A stretch of 64,000 bases of DNA from Ryuthela nishihirai (taxonomy: Eukaryota; Arthropoda; Arachnida; Araneae; Heptathelidae). Below, in pieces: positions 1 to 11,040 of the stretch. The stretch covers positions 25,275,001-25,339,000 of the forward strand of contig JAWZYU010000007.1 of assembly GCA_038380435.1 (NCBI GenBank), in the 5' to 3' direction. How positions within the stretch are numbered: the first letter of the stretch is position 1; every line of letters begins with the position of its first letter. Under the pieces are notes generated by a model, which saw nothing but the letters and a program-made list of their open reading frames with translations, searched no databases and had not been told where the DNA came from. A program made the position numbers and the translations under genes.

Positions 1-260
1 GGGGCACCGATGGGCTTGGAAAGGCCGCCGTCCGTCGGATGGGACGTTAAGCCGTGGCCCCGTGTGTGGGAGAGCCATACCCTGTGCACGTTAAAGAACA
101 TGCTGAATGGCCTTGACGGGAGGCTACCATCTGCCTCCCAACAGCTGTTCCAGTGGGTCCCCTCCCCCAACCTTCTCTGAGCCTTCGGGGTCCATGTGAC
201 CTGGCCATTTAGCCCATGGTGTGTAAAAAAGTGCAGCTCAGAGGTAAAACAACCCAACCC
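1..260 (+). repeat. SINE-A copy 1, cut by window edge
   Basis: Body and tail of the common SINE-A family. It starts within the CACCGATGGGCTTGG segment and ends in the family tail GAGGTAAAACAACCCAACCC. The tRNA-like head lies outside the window. Its closeness to the other copies identifies it. Confidence 0.93.
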
Positions 261-295
261 TTTTATAACTTAGAGGCTGGTGTCGTGGTGGAGGG

Positions 296-1140
296 GCGAA
301 TGCCGTTTCTTACTGCGTCACCTATAAATGTATAATTGCGATACGGATTGAACTGCGCCAAATGTAGTGTTTGGCTAGACGATATAAACGATTAAACGCT
401 ATTTAGTGGAGGAGATCGCTTAGTCCCTTAGTTACATTCATCATTACTTAAGTGAATCACAGGTTCACCATTACTTAGGTGAATCACTTACACACGTACC
501 AACGTATGCCTCAGATTTGCTGCGCCAAGTGATGTGCATAAAGATGTCCAACAATTCAAGCACGAGAGACACAATTTATTTACATTCATATACAACTACG
601 TGCTGGGGATGCGCTCGATTCTGTGGGCTTTCGCTGCTTTGCTACTGCACAATATCATGCAATGAGGTAGAAATCTGCGTTTCACAGATTCTCTTTGCAG
701 ACCTCAAACTTGGCGAGAGGATATTTAAACCTTGTCTACTACCTGGTTCACACAGAACCGTACTTTGGTTCACACAGAACCTAACCCTCTCCTTAAGTAT
801 TTTGTTTTTGAGCAAAAGCAGCATCCCTTGATGCGTGTTCAAACGTCCTTTCAGTTTGACAGTGACGCTCAGACTGTTGTTCATTATTGCTTCCATTGTG
901 TCCAGCGCTGACAGTCGCACCAGAGGCTAACTCGCACCAGAGGCACCAGAGGCTAACTCGCACCAGAGGCACCAGAGGCAAAAGTGCTTTCGACTTATGA
1001 GCATGTGCAGTCAGCCAGCTCAGCCCGAAAACAACCCGTGAGTCACATCCCTATCTCAACACTTCCAAAAATGCACGTAATATAGATATGTATTTACAAC
1101 AATAAAAATAACAACAAAAATACAATAATAAATAAAAATG
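296..1140 (+). repeat. Repeat family X, copy 1
   Basis: Interspersed repeat with a second copy at about 57000-58520. Shared landmarks, in order, are GAACTGCGCCAAATGT (about 343), GGAGGAGATCGC, GCTGCGCCAAGTGATG (about 520) and CAGCATCCCTTGATGCG. Both copies hold only short open frames and no recognisable protein. The 914-980 part of this copy is a small tandem repeat built on GCACCAGAGGC that copy 2 lacks. Class is unknown; an LTR fragment or non-autonomous element is possible. Confidence 0.6.
914..981 (+). repeat. Short minisatellite inside family X
   Basis: GCACCAGAGGC recurs five times here, alternating with CTAACTC, giving a period of roughly 26-28 bp. It looks like a local slippage expansion. 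Confidence 0.75.
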
Positions 1141-1340
1141 AATAAATTACTGGACATGTCAGTTGACTAAACAAGAACTTTTATGGATGGATACATGTAT
1201 TGTACTTGGCTGTAGGACCTCTAACGCAGGCCTTGGTCCATTTCGGTGGATATTTGGCCAGATTGGTCAATTCCTAAATAGAGAACTAATTTATCATTGT
1301 GAAACCTGTGACAAAACGATAAACTGTCAGCTAGGTAAAT

Positions 1341-1505
1341 ATAAATAAATAAATAAATACCCCCTCAAGCAGCTGCTTGCCACAGAGGTCTGACAGGAGC
1401 CTGTCAGTTTATATGCCACAGTAGGAGATCTGAGAGGATGGCAGGACCTCAGCAGAAAAACGACACACACATCCATGCCTAATCCGGGGCTCGAACCCAG
1501 GTCCC
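1341..1505 (-). repeat. SINE-B copy, 5'-truncated
   Basis: Reverse-oriented tail and body of SINE-B: an AAATAAATAAATA tail, CCCCTCAAGCAGCTGCTTG, the CTGACAGGAGCCTGTCAG hairpin, then GGGGCTCGAACCCAGG. That last motif is the B box of the tRNA-like head. The rest of the head is missing. Confidence 0.85.
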
Positions 1506-1754
1506 CTTTAAAGACTATTTATTCATTGAGTTTCTTCCCTTTTTCTGTTCCTTGTTCTGCAAAATATATATTTTTCTAATTTTTGTATTTCAGAAACACT
1601 TAATTATGACCTTTGCATTTTGCCTGTAGACAGCCTGGAGTGAGAAAAAAGGAGTGGGCAGTTACTTCTCGGCAACAAGAAAGACAGGAAAGAGTGGTGG
1701 TCGCCCAAAGTAGCGTTTTGCATCTATGCAAAGTGAGGATAGTCTAGTAACAAC

Positions 1755-2290
1755 TGAGATCGATTTTGGAACTCCCCTTAATTTCGCACACAAAAAACAA
1801 TCTCAATTTTCACAATTCACTTGGATTTTACCAAGTCGCTTTGAATTTTGCCAAACTCACTAAGATTTTGCCAAGTTGTCTCGATTTTGTCAACTCTCTT
1901 TAATTTTACATAACCATCTCAATTTTCACAAATCGCCTGGATTTTTCTAAGTTGCTATGAATTTTACCGAGTTGCATCCATTTTTGTCACCCTCAATTTC
2001 AGAAAAACCTCAATTTCTTCAATTCACATGGATTTTATTAAGTCGTTTCAAATTTTGCCAACTCACCAAGAATTTTGCCAAGTTGCCCCGATTTTCCAAA
2101 CTCCCGTTACCTGTATAAAAACAATCTCAATTTTCACAAATCGCTGGATTTTACCAAGTGGCTTTAATTTTACCCAGTTGCCATGCTTTTTGTCAACTCC
2201 CCTTAGTTTTATAAAACTTCTCTATTTTTCACACATGAACTGCATTTTACAAAGTCGCTACGAATTTTGCCAACCCAACTAGGTATTGTC
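1755..2290. repeat. Degenerate minisatellite ladder, copy 1
   Basis: Short blocks alternate between TTTTGCCAA-type, CTCAATTTTCACAA-type and GGATTTTACCAAGT-type segments. The CTCAATTTTCACAA-like block recurs near 1801, 1917, 2010, 2123 and 2218, so a longer cycle of about 95-115 bp is built of subunits of about 22 bp. The same material lies in the opposite orientation at 21105-21450. Open frames here are by-products of the repeat. Confidence 0.75.
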
Positions 2291-3175
2291 AACTTGTGAT
2301 TTCCTTTGGGAGGTGACCATCCCACCTGCTCCTCGCCATGGCTATGCTCCTGCTTATAAGGCCAATGCATGAGACCAAATTCCTCCGTCATGATTAGCCA
2401 ATGATCTAACAAGATGGCGCACTCTTCTGAACTTCAACTGTGTTTTAATCAATGACTAAAAGACGGAAAAACATTTAAAATATTTCGTTCGGTTTAGCCG
2501 GAACGAAATTTTCATTCCAAATTAATATATTTCGCTTTCGTTTTTCGTCAAATGAAAAACTGGCTTTTATAATTGAATCGAAAAACATGGGACACAGACA
2601 TTCCTGAAATATATTTTATAAACATTATATAATATTTATTTTCTGGGAACTTCGTATAAATTTCAATAGAAAAAAATGCTTGTTCGACATGCACTTGAGT
2701 CACTGGAAGCGTAGCAATATTTATTGCAAAGGTCCTTCACAGAATGCTCTTTTGTCTCCACAAGTGAAAAGCAAGAATTGACGTTTTCGATGAAGTACGT
2801 CACACTATGCATTGAATAATAAAATAAAACTATTTGAAAATAAATAACAAAAGGAAGTTATTCAATTATGAGAAATACTTCTACTTCTAATACTATCTTC
2901 TCTCTTTACCGTTGTCTCGTTGTTATAAAATCTTCCGGATTTCATCTCCTGCTGATGTGGGAGCTTCGGATTTTGATGACATTTCTATCTGAATGTTTTC
3001 ATAATTAAAATATTTTCGAACATGTCAAGCATGGGTGATGTATTTCATTGCAGTTTCTACTTCAGCTTCTTTTAATACAACTTTGAATTGAGAATCTACG
3101 AAAAAAGAAAAATACTGTTTAAAAAATATTATTTTTTTACATTTTTTAGTAGTAAACCGAGCGTGAATTCAAAAA
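2291..3175. other. AT-rich sequence, no gene seen
   Basis: No open frame of interest, RNA gene or family repeat recognised. The stretch is AT-rich with short runs such as repeated TTTCGTT near 2480-2550. Confidence 0.5.
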
Positions 3176-3960
3176 TGATGAACAATAAAGTTATAAATGA
3201 ACTAATTTAATTACAAAGGTAATGAGATCACTAATATAATAATTTCAACTAAACACCAATTGTCTTCCATCAGTATGAAGTTAAACCATCTAAAGAATCT
3301 TATACATTTGTTAACAATTTTTACAGATATTTGTATTGCGCAAATCTCACAATCTCTACTCAAGGCGGGGCGGGGGTGCCTCAGTCGGTAGCGCGCCAGG
3401 CTCGTAATCTGTAGTTCCCAGGTTCGAGTCCCAGCTGGGTCAGCGTTGAGATTTTTCTCCGTAAAATTCCCCGCCCTGCTCACGGTCAGTAGGGGACACC
3501 GATGGGCTTGGAAAGGCCGCCGTCCGTCGGATGGGACGTTAAGCCGTGGCCCCGTGTGCGGGAGAGCCATACCCTGTGCACGTTAAAGAACACGCTGGAT
3601 GGCCTTGACGTGAGGCTACCATCTGTCTCCCAACAGCTGTTCCAGTGGGTTCCCTCCCCCAACCTTCTCTGAGCCTTCGAGGTCCATGTGACCTGGCCAT
3701 TTAGCCCATGGTGTGCAAAAAAGTGCCGCTAAGAGGTAAAACAACCCAACCCAACATACCACGACTAGGAAGAAACAGATCAACGTTTTTCCGCTTATTG
3801 TAGACTTCCCAGTTTTTCCCTCATCTCCGTTATTTTTTAAAATCTCTTTCGTTCCAACAGATAAATGACGTAATTCTCACGCTGAGGCATAACACGAGCG
3901 TCAAGCAGCTGTGCTTTTATTGTTGCACGTTTTCCTCTCGTAAAAATATATATGTACGTA
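3176..3960. repeat. Repeat family R, copy 1, split by SINE-A
   Basis: The left part ends in CACAATCTCTACTCAA just before a SINE-A. The right part (about 3756-3960) carries ATGACGTAATTCTCACGCTG. Both landmarks recur in the copies at 32880-33490 and 38590-39640. There is no protein and the class is unknown. The left limit is approximate. Confidence 0.55.
3364..3755 (+). repeat. SINE-A copy 2, full length
   Basis: tRNA-like head with A box (TGCCTCAGTCGGTAGCGC) and B box (GGTTCGAGTCCC), GC-rich body, and tail AAAACAACCCAACCCAAC. It sits inside repeat family R. No clean TSD is visible. Confidence 0.93.
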
Positions 3961-4040
3961 TAATAAAATTTCCATTTATTGTGGCTTATGCGAAGCACGT
4001 ACCCCAAGATTTAGGCCCTGGGGTGGGGTGGGGGTGAATT

Positions 4041-4738
4041 GGGTTGTGTTGTTTTACCTCTGAACGGCACTTTTTTGCACACTATGGGCTAAATGACCAG
4101 GTCACATGGACCCCGAAGGCTTTGTTGTTTGGGTTGTTTTACCTCTGAGCGGCACTTTTTTGCACACCATGGGTTAAATGGCCAGGTCACATGAACCCCG
4201 AATGCTCAGAGAAGGTTGGGGGAGGGGACCCACTGGAACAGCTGTTGGGAGACAGATGGTAGCCTCCCGTCAAGGCCATCCAGCGTGTTCTTTAACGTGC
4301 ACAGGGCATGTCTCTCCCGCACACGGGGCCACGGCTTAACCTCCCATCCGACGGACGGCGGCCTTTCCAAGCCCATCGGTGTCCCCTACTGACCGTGGGC
4401 AGGGCGGGGAATTTTGCGGACCCCGAAGGCTCAGAGAAGGTTGGGGGAGGGGACCCACTGGAACAGTTGTTGGGAGACAGATGGTAACTTCACGTCAAGG
4501 TCATCCAGCGTGTTCTTTAGCGTGCACAGGGTATGTCTCTCCCGCACACGGGGCCACGGCTTAACGTCCCATCAGACGGACAGCGGCCTTTCCAAGCCGA
4601 TCAGTGTCACCTACTGACCGTGGGCAGGGCGAGGAATTTTGCGAAGATAAATCTCCACGCTGACGCAGCTGGGACTCGAACCTGGGAACTGCAGATTACG
4701 AGCCTGGCGCGCTACCGACTGAGCCCCCCGCCCCCCAG
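4041..4738 (-). repeat. Three SINE-A fragments in tandem
   Basis: Reading left to right (the element's 3' to 5'), three partial copies follow one another: a short tail at 4041-4120, a tail plus body at 4131-4420, and a body plus full tRNA-like head at 4420-4738. The second junction joins ATTTTGCGGA to CCCCGAAGG and shares GGA with both parents, a microhomology junction. All three face the same way, so this is a rearranged multimer, not three independent insertions. Confidence 0.85.
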
Positions 4739-5066
4739 GGGGGGGGGTGAGACATAAAGCTTTCTCGTAATATTCTGCGCTGATAATTAAGGCGCGAAGA
4801 CAGTTTCGAGTGTATTACTTTACTAAATGCTTATTAAGATCATATACAAAGGGCAAAATATTTTAGAAAGCAAATATCCGTGTAAAACATTACTTTTATT
4901 ATTTATTCCAATTCGGAGTTTAATGTTTTAGTTTATATATATATTACAGGAATGTTGGTGGGGCTGGCGACTATGGCCACTAATGTGAATCCGCACTACT
5001 CTCTGGTTTTAATCATTACTATAGGTTGCTACCGTTGCTGTGGTGGATTTGTCTCTATATTAATGT

Positions 5067-5258
5067 GGCCTGGTTCGCTTGGCAGTATATCAAAGGCGCA
5101 TGGGTTCGATCCCCGAACAGGTATAAACGTTCATTTTCTGTATTTTCTTTCTGCTGAGGTCTTTCCTTCTTCATAGATTTCCTTTATGGCGTATTAAACT
5201 GACAGGTTCCCGTCAGGCCTCTGTGGCAAACATTTGAGGATTAATTTATTTTTATGGA
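5067..5258 (+). repeat. SINE-B copy, diverged
   Basis: Weak head (GGTTCGCTTGGCAG, then GGGTTCGATCCC as B box). The body has TCTGCTGAGGTC, AAACTGACAGG and CCTCTGTGGCAAAC. The GCAGCTGCTTGAGG end is decayed to ACATTTGAGG. Clearly older than most SINE-B copies here. Confidence 0.6.
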
Positions 5259-5263
5259 TCAGT

Positions 5264-5464
5264 CAGTGGTTCTCAACCTTTATGCTTCATGTATCCCCTG
5301 GAAATGTGTATGTAACTGGCGCACCCCTTGTATAGATAGATAAAACTATAGTTATAGTATAACAATGGTTATTTTTACTTTGTTACTAGATCTATCGACT
5401 TTTGAACTGTCACGGAGTACCCCAAAAATATTTACCGCGTACCCCACGTTGAGAATCCCTATTA
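5264..5464. mobile_element. hAT-type MITE, about 200 bp
   Basis: Left end CAGTGGTTCTCAACC and right end GTTGAGAATCCCTA are near inverted complements, the style of BED/Charlie-like hAT ends. The inside has no coding capacity. The 8-bp TSD cannot be read with confidence. The longer open frame starting at 5365 crosses this element and is not a gene. Confidence 0.65.
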
Positions 5465-6102
5465 TAGAGTATAAGGATGCAATGAAATATTTTATCGGAC
5501 CTGTCTTTCTTGACAATAGTATCGTGTTTTGTAGACGTGAATTACGATTCACCCTGCACGTAAAAATGATAATAAAAAGAGATTACAAGAAAAGAGTTAA
5601 ATTAAAAAAAAAAGCTAATTTCACTGCAAAAAGCAGAAATTCTAATTACTCCTTTTCCTCTAATATTCCCATAACGTTTCACTTACAATTTATTGCTCTG
5701 AAATATTTCCTACTTTCTGATTGCTTTGAAATATTTCCTAATTTCAGATGTTATGAAACCGAACACTCGAAGGCTTTCTTGTTTTCTTATCTAGAAGTTT
5801 CGTCAATGAAAGTGGAAACCGGAATAATGTTGCCCTTGATGACGATGAGGTTGCTTTAGAAATGAGCATCTTCCATAAAGGTAAAAATAATAGAGAGTGA
5901 GTGCAGGATATCTGCTAAAAGCAAATTTAGACCTCTGCTTTTAAGATTGTGCGACTAGAGTGTAATGTTTTCTTCGTAATAGAGTGCTAAGGGAAAGTGA
6001 AATGTTTGAGAAAAAAGAGGTACTTATGAGAAATGGGAGGAAAGTAAACAGGGAATCAAATGAACAGCTGAGAAACTTTTTAAGAAGGGATATAAAGAGA
6101 TG

Positions 6103-6494
6103 GATTGTTTTACTTCTGAGCGGCACGTTTTTTGCACACAATGGGCTAAATGGCCAGGCTACAATGATTTCTAGGGCGCAGAGGAAGTTGACTGGACAAA
6201 CTGGGGACCCACTTAACAGTTGGGGATCTACTGGACAGATGCTAGGAGTCAGATGCTTCAAGGTTATCTAGCGTGTTCTTTAACGTGTGCAGGTTAAGAC
6301 TTTTCTGCACGTGGAGCCACTGCTTTACATACCATTCGATGGACAACTGCGTTTCTGAGTTCATCGGCGTCTTCTACTAAATGAGAGCAGGGTGGGGGTT
6401 TAGCAAGATTAACGCTCGCTCAGGTGAGAACTCGAATTTGGGAACTGTAGATTACGAACCTGTCACCCAAAGAACTGAGTCATTGCCCGCCCCA
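6103..6494 (-). repeat. SINE-A copy, old and diverged
   Basis: Recognisable SINE-A landmarks are in order: GTTTTACTTCTGAGCGGCAC, GGGCTAAATGGCCAGG, GTGTTCTTTAACGTG, and a decayed tRNA-like head ending near CGCCCC. Many substitutions compared with the common copies. Confidence 0.8.
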
Positions 6495-6634
6495 AGCTTT
6501 TAAAGAAAACAGGTGACTGAAGATTGATGTTTACAAGGAGCATCATTTGTCCAGAGGGATGACGATGTAGCTACTATTCATCATGGGACCTGAGCATTTA
6601 AGTAGAGAGTCACCTATACTCACAGGTGTTCAGT

Positions 6635-6998
6635 GGGCTGAGTCGGTAGCGCGCCAGGCTCGTAAATTGCAGTTCCCAGATTCGAGTCCCAGTTGGGCCA
6701 GTGATGAGATTTATCTCTACAAAACTCCTCGCCTTGTCCTAGGTCAGTAGGGACACCCATGGACTTTTGAAAGGCCGCCATTCGTCGGATGGAATATTAA
6801 GCCGTGGTCCCGTATGGAGGAGTGCCATATCCTGCTCACGTTAAAGAATGTGCTGAATGACCTTGATGAGAGGCTACCATCTGCCTCCCAATAGCTGTCC
6901 AGTGGATAATCCCAACCCTCTCCGAGACACTCGGGGTCCTTGTGACCTAGCCATTTAGCCATTGTGTGCAAAAATGTGCTGCTCAGAAGTTAAACCAA
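6635..6998 (+). repeat. SINE-A copy with 14-bp TSD
   Basis: Head GGGCTGAGTCGGTAGCGCG and B box GATTCGAGTCCCAG, through a diverged body to TAAACCAACA. The flanks are CACAGGTGTTCAGT (6621-6634) and CACAGATGTTCAGT (6999-7012), a 14-bp direct repeat with one mismatch, taken as the target-site duplication. Confidence 0.85.
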
Positions 6999-7221
6999 CA
7001 CAGATGTTCAGTCAAGGAATTTTGGACGAGTTCGTGATCGAATTCAATTTCACTGGACACGATAATTTTTTCCAGCTGACTATTCACGAGTCCCATGTTT
7101 ATGTGATATTTCCCATGCTACTCTTCGATTGGATATTGCATGACTACGTACAATCGATATAAGTATTTAAAACATTACAATATTTGCATATAAATATACA
7201 ATTTTGACTTACCGCTTTCAG

Positions 7222-7460
7222 CTAATCACAGTTGTGCTCCACCTTGCAGGCAATACCATCTTGCCACCGTAAACCTGGCCAGCAGTAGCCACAGTTGCAA
7301 AACCCTTTCAGCTGATAATATTTTCCCTGACGGAGCTTGGCCTTCTTTCTTCTCTCAAGAGAAAGTCCGAAAGAGGAATAAAGAGTTTGAACTTCGATTT
7401 TCTCCGCGGTCACTTGAAGAATTCCTCTCACGATGACCAATGTCGTAACGCCACATTGAT
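7222..7460 (-). CDS. Possible host exon, small cysteine-rich protein end
   Basis: Minus-strand frame of 72 codons from its first ATG (7440), open a little further upstream. The last third is cysteine-rich: GFCNCGYCWPG, then GIACKVEHNCD and a stop. Spacing is C-x-C-x2-C-x11-C-x5-C, with one more Cys upstream of the ATG in the same frame. Twelve bases after the stop, on the same strand, is GTAAGT, a good splice-donor match, and CACAGCAGACAG upstream could hold an acceptor. Unlike its surroundings it is not part of any repeat seen here. It could be the last coding exon of a small secreted protein whose 3' UTR is spliced. I do not recognise the family; chance is possible. Confidence 0.33.
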
Positions 7461-7696
7461 TTTTTTCCTGTCTGCTGTGGTTTTATGAATCGTTTATAGT
7501 GTCTTCGCGAAGCATCTTGTGTCCGTTGCTGGTGTTCGTTGGGAAGATAGCATTTTGGTCTTTCCTTAACAAGGGGCTCGCGAGAATCTGATCCTTACAA
7601 TCTTACCAAATCTCGATTTCATACAACATTTGTTCAGTTGCATTAATCATTTAATAACTGTTAGATTGTTTAAACATCATGATGACAATAGGTGTA

Positions 7697-8072
7697 GGGA
7701 CGGGGATGGCGGCTCAGCTGGTAGCGCGCCAGGCTCGTAATCTGCAGTTCTCAGATTCGAGTCCCCACCTGTGCAAAGCGTTGATCCACAAGCGTCTCCA
7801 CAAAACTCCCTTCCTTACCCTCGGACAGTAGGGGACACCGATGGACTTGTATGGGACGTTAAGATGTGGCCCCCGTGTACGGGAGAGTCATACCCTGTAC
7901 ACGTAAAGAACACTCTAGATGGCCTTGACGAGACACTACCATCTGTATTCTAACAGCTGGCCAATGGGTCCCCTTCCCACAACTTTCTCTGATACCTCGG
8001 AGTCCTTGTGACCCGGCCATTTAGTCCATTATGTTCAAAACAGTGATGCACAGAGGTAAAACAATTCAAAAT
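7697..8072 (+). repeat. SINE-A copy, diverged
   Basis: Head GGCTCAGCTGGTAGCGCGCC, anticodon loop CTCGTAA, B box GATTCGAGTCCCC. The body has a deletion after GATGGACTTG; the tail is AGGTAAAACAATTC. Confidence 0.85.
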
Positions 8073-8191
8073 TGGCCGAGGACTGCCTGTATCTTCATTT
8101 TTCATAGAACGAACATAGCCTAGTAGAGTGCGTTTACAACAATAGAGTTACAACAATAGAGGCCAATTAAAAAGCTAGATCGAAAATCTAT

Positions 8192-8790
8192 GCAGCCATG
8201 GGCTACGGAGGTCCTACCAGACTGTGTAATTTTCCTCACCAGATATATCTGTCCTGAGCTACAGTTGGGTTGGGTTGTTTTACCTCTGAGCGGCACTTTT
8301 TTGCACACTATGGGCTAAATGACCAGGTCACATGGACCCCGAAGGCTCAGAGAAGGTTGGGGGAGGGAACCCACTGGAACAACTATTGGGAGACAGACAG
8401 GGTATGGCTCTCCCGCACACGGGGCCACGGCTTAACGTCCCATCCGACGGACGGCGACCTTCCGAAGCCCATCGGTGTCCCTTACTGACCGTGGGCAGGG
8501 AGGGGAATTTTGCGGAGATAAATCTCAACGCTCACCCAGCTGGGACTCGAACCAGGGAACTACAGATTACGAGCCTGGCGCGTTACCGACTGAGCCATCC
8601 CCGCCCCCTGAGCTACAGCTGCCGCATTTAGCCACTGTAGGCCACTTCTAGCAAGTCCTGTTTGACATTGTCTGCTCTTCGCATCTTTGATCTCCCAGCT
8701 TTTCCTAAAGCCTTTAGGCACACGTTCATAATCCTGTTTGCTAATCTGCAGTTACCCATACGGACAACATGGAGAGTCCAATTAATGTGT
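8192..8790 (-). mobile_element. LINE-A 3' end, split by a SINE-A
   Basis: Reverse copy of the LINE-A terminus. Reading leftward on the minus strand one meets the segment for the end of the ORF (a decayed RLANRVMNS region), then GTAGCTCAGGACAG and GTAGCCCATGGCTGC, close to the true 3' end. A SINE-A at 8265-8606 splits it at CCTGAGCTACAG. It is 5'-truncated, with no RT domain. Confidence 0.8.
8265..8606 (-). repeat. SINE-A inserted in LINE-A, 12-bp TSD
   Basis: Complete SINE-A with an internal deletion of about 45 bp around the GGAGACAG/GGGTATGG junction (near 8395). CCTGAGCTACAG flanks it perfectly at 8253-8264 and 8607-8618. The interrupted sequence is the end of a LINE-A, so this SINE is younger than that LINE copy. 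Confidence 0.95.
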
Positions 8791-8798
8791 TTATATAG

Positions 8799-8885
8799 AG
8801 TAAACCCTTGCCGAACGCGGGGGTTACGTCATTAATACATTGCGCGCACGGCAAAATCGCGTTCCGCAAAGCTAACTTTCCATGG
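8799..8885 (-). repeat. Likely terminal repeat of the Tigger element
   Basis: AACCCTTGCCGAACGCGG, followed by further CG-rich short motifs, resembles the GTTATAGCG-style ends of pogo/Tigger elements. It lies about 150 bp beyond the transposase stop, where an end is expected. The partner repeat was not found on the right, where the element is rearranged. Confidence 0.45.
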
Positions 8886-9035
8886 AAAAAATGTGTTAGG
8901 TATAGTTCAAATTAAGAAAGTATGTATAATTTAAACAAACCTAAATATTGTTGCAATTAAAAAGGAAAAATGAAACAAATGTTAATTGAAAGGATTTTTA
9001 TTACTGCTTAGTAAGTAGGTACATGATACAATTAT

Positions 9036-11040
9036 TTTTTTAAGAAGCTGGTGATTTTTGCTTGGGACAATGACTGACGCAACTGTTTAAAAGTATCGCG
9101 GTAAAGAGCGCAGAGTTTTTCAATGCCTCTCATAAAGTGTCCTCTTCTTTCTTCATTTGGGTCAATCTCCATTGCAAAATCAGACAGTTCCTGTGCCTTT
9201 TTCAACAATTCGTTTAACTTCTTCTAAGTTAAAGGCGCTTTATCCTCTTCTTCACTATCGCTGCTTTCACTGTCGGCTGGTGTTACAAGATCATCCAATT
9301 CTTCATTCGTCATTCTCGATTAATTCTTTGACTTCTCCTTCTTCCATAGGGGCGGGGGTGGCTCAGTCGGTAGCGTGCCAGGCTCGTAATCTGTAGTTCC
9401 CAGGTTCGAGTCCCAGCTGGGTCAGCGTTGAGATTTATCTCCGCAAAATTCCCCGCTCTGCCCACGGTCAGTAGGGGACACCGATGGGCTTGGTAAGGCC
9501 GCCGTCCGTCGGATGGGACGTTAAGCCGTGGGCCCCGTGTGCGGGAGAGCCATACCCTGTGCACGTTAAAGAACACGCTGGATGGCCTTGACGGGAGGCT
9601 ACCATCTGTCTCCCAACAGCTGTTCCAGTGGGTCCCCTCCCCCAACCTTCTCTGAGCCTTCGGGGTCCATGTGACCTGGCCATTTAGCCCATGGTGTGCA
9701 AAAAAGTGCCGCTCAGAGGTAAAACAACCCAACCTTCTTCCATATCTGAAAATCCTTCGCCGCCAATTGCTTTTGCAATTTGTACGATTTCTTTGGCTTC
9801 ATTTTCAATCGATGGAAATCCTTTAAAATTGCTGACAACTTCTGGCCAGAGCTGATGCCAGCAAACATTCAATGTTGATGAATTCACTTGTTCCCATGCG
9901 AATTTAATCATTTCTATGCAGTGGCTTATGTTGAATTGCTTCCAAAATGCCATTAGCGTCTCGTGCTTTCCTTCGTCCAGTGCTTTATTTGCAGAGGTAT
10001 AAACATGCCTGACATAATAGGCTTTGAATATTTTTGATCCCTTGATCCATTGGTTGGATTAAGGAAGTGGTGTTAGGTGGGAGGAATAAAACCTCTACAT
10101 TTGGATGCAATGTTGCGAGGGCTTCAGCATCGTGTCCTGGAGCATTATCGAGAATTAGGAGAACTTTAAAGCTAAGGTTTTGCTGTTCTAAATAATGTTT
10201 GACTTCTTTTACGAATGAATTTTCAAACCAGTCATTAAAGAGGGCTTTTGTTACCCAAACTTTTCTATTTCACTTCCACACAACGGGCAATTGCTCAAAA
10301 TGTTTTCCCTGCAATGCACGAGGCGTTTTAGATCGATAAATGAGCAGAGGCTTGCACTTGAAGTCGCCTGATGCATTTCCACAAAAAAAGCAAAGTGAGT
10401 CTATCCTTCAAAGCTTTAAAACCAGGGGCAACTTTTTGTGTCTTTGTGATGTAAGTTCGTTGTCCCATTCGCTTATAAAATAGACCCGTCTCATCCGTAT
10501 TGAAAACTTGTTGCGGAACGTAACCCCTCTCTTCAATGAATTTCAAAAATTGGGGTTTGAATTTCTCTGCTGCTTCTTTATCTGCAGAGCCAGCTTCTGC
10601 CTGAAGCTTTATATTGTGCAAATTAAAACGACGCTTAAAGTTCTCAAGCCAACCTTTGCTTGCTTGAAAGTCAATTTTCTCTGACAATTGGCCATCTTTA
10701 TTTAAAACGAAAGAAAACAAATCTAAAGCTTTGTTTCGAATAGCAACACCATCCACAACTGAGCCTTTTACGTTTACTTGATTGTCAATCCAAGCTATCA
10801 ATATTTTTTCCATCTTTTCCAATTGCGGAATTCTTCTTGAAACTTGAGCAACCTTTGCCGAAGTATCGTCTGAAGCTTTGACACTAGACAGAATCTTTTC
10901 TTCATTCTGCCGTATTGTTCTTATGCTTGATTCGTTTATAGCTAGTTCTCTTGCAAGCGATGAAACACGTGTACCATTTTTCAACTTATCTAAAATTTCA
11001 GTTTTCTGAGTTAGCTGCTTGGAAGCTGCTAACTCAGAAA
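9036..11040 (-). pseudogene. Tigger/pogo-family transposase, broken
   Basis: Cut-and-paste transposase of the CENP-B-like Tigger/pogo group. On the minus strand: N-terminal helix-turn-helix (QLTQKTEILDKL, near 11030), CENP-B/Tc5-type second DNA-binding region (about 10860-10600), then the DDE core with VFNTDETGLFYKRMG (D near 10494), LILDNAPGHD (D near 10148) and LPPNTTSLIQPMDQG (D near 10046). That gives 33 residues between the second and third aspartates, in the pogo range. The acidic C-terminal region follows (about 9900-9040). Breaks: an extra base in an A-run near 10385, a TGA at 10270-10272, a one-base shift near 10030, further shifts after 9200, and a SINE-A at 9349-9732. Upstream of 11040 the coding sequence ends in a local duplication. 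Not active. Confidence 0.9.
9349..9732 (+). repeat. SINE-A inserted in Tigger ORF, 12-bp TSD
   Basis: Full-length, low-divergence SINE-A. CCTTCTTCCATA occurs at 9337-9348 and 9733-9744. Removing the SINE and one TSD copy restores continuity of the transposase C-terminal frame (GGEGFSDMEE running into the acidic tail), which confirms the exact insertion. Confidence 0.97.

Noticed and set aside
3397..3440. SINE-A heads as functional tRNA genes
   Set aside because: The head matches a Met-type tRNA in outline but does not form a proper acceptor stem and is always joined to the SINE body.
9310..9732. Recurrent open frames with GCFTSERHFFAHHGLNGQV and similar
   Set aside because: The same peptides appear wherever SINE-A occurs, on either strand. 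They are translations of a non-coding GC-rich SINE.
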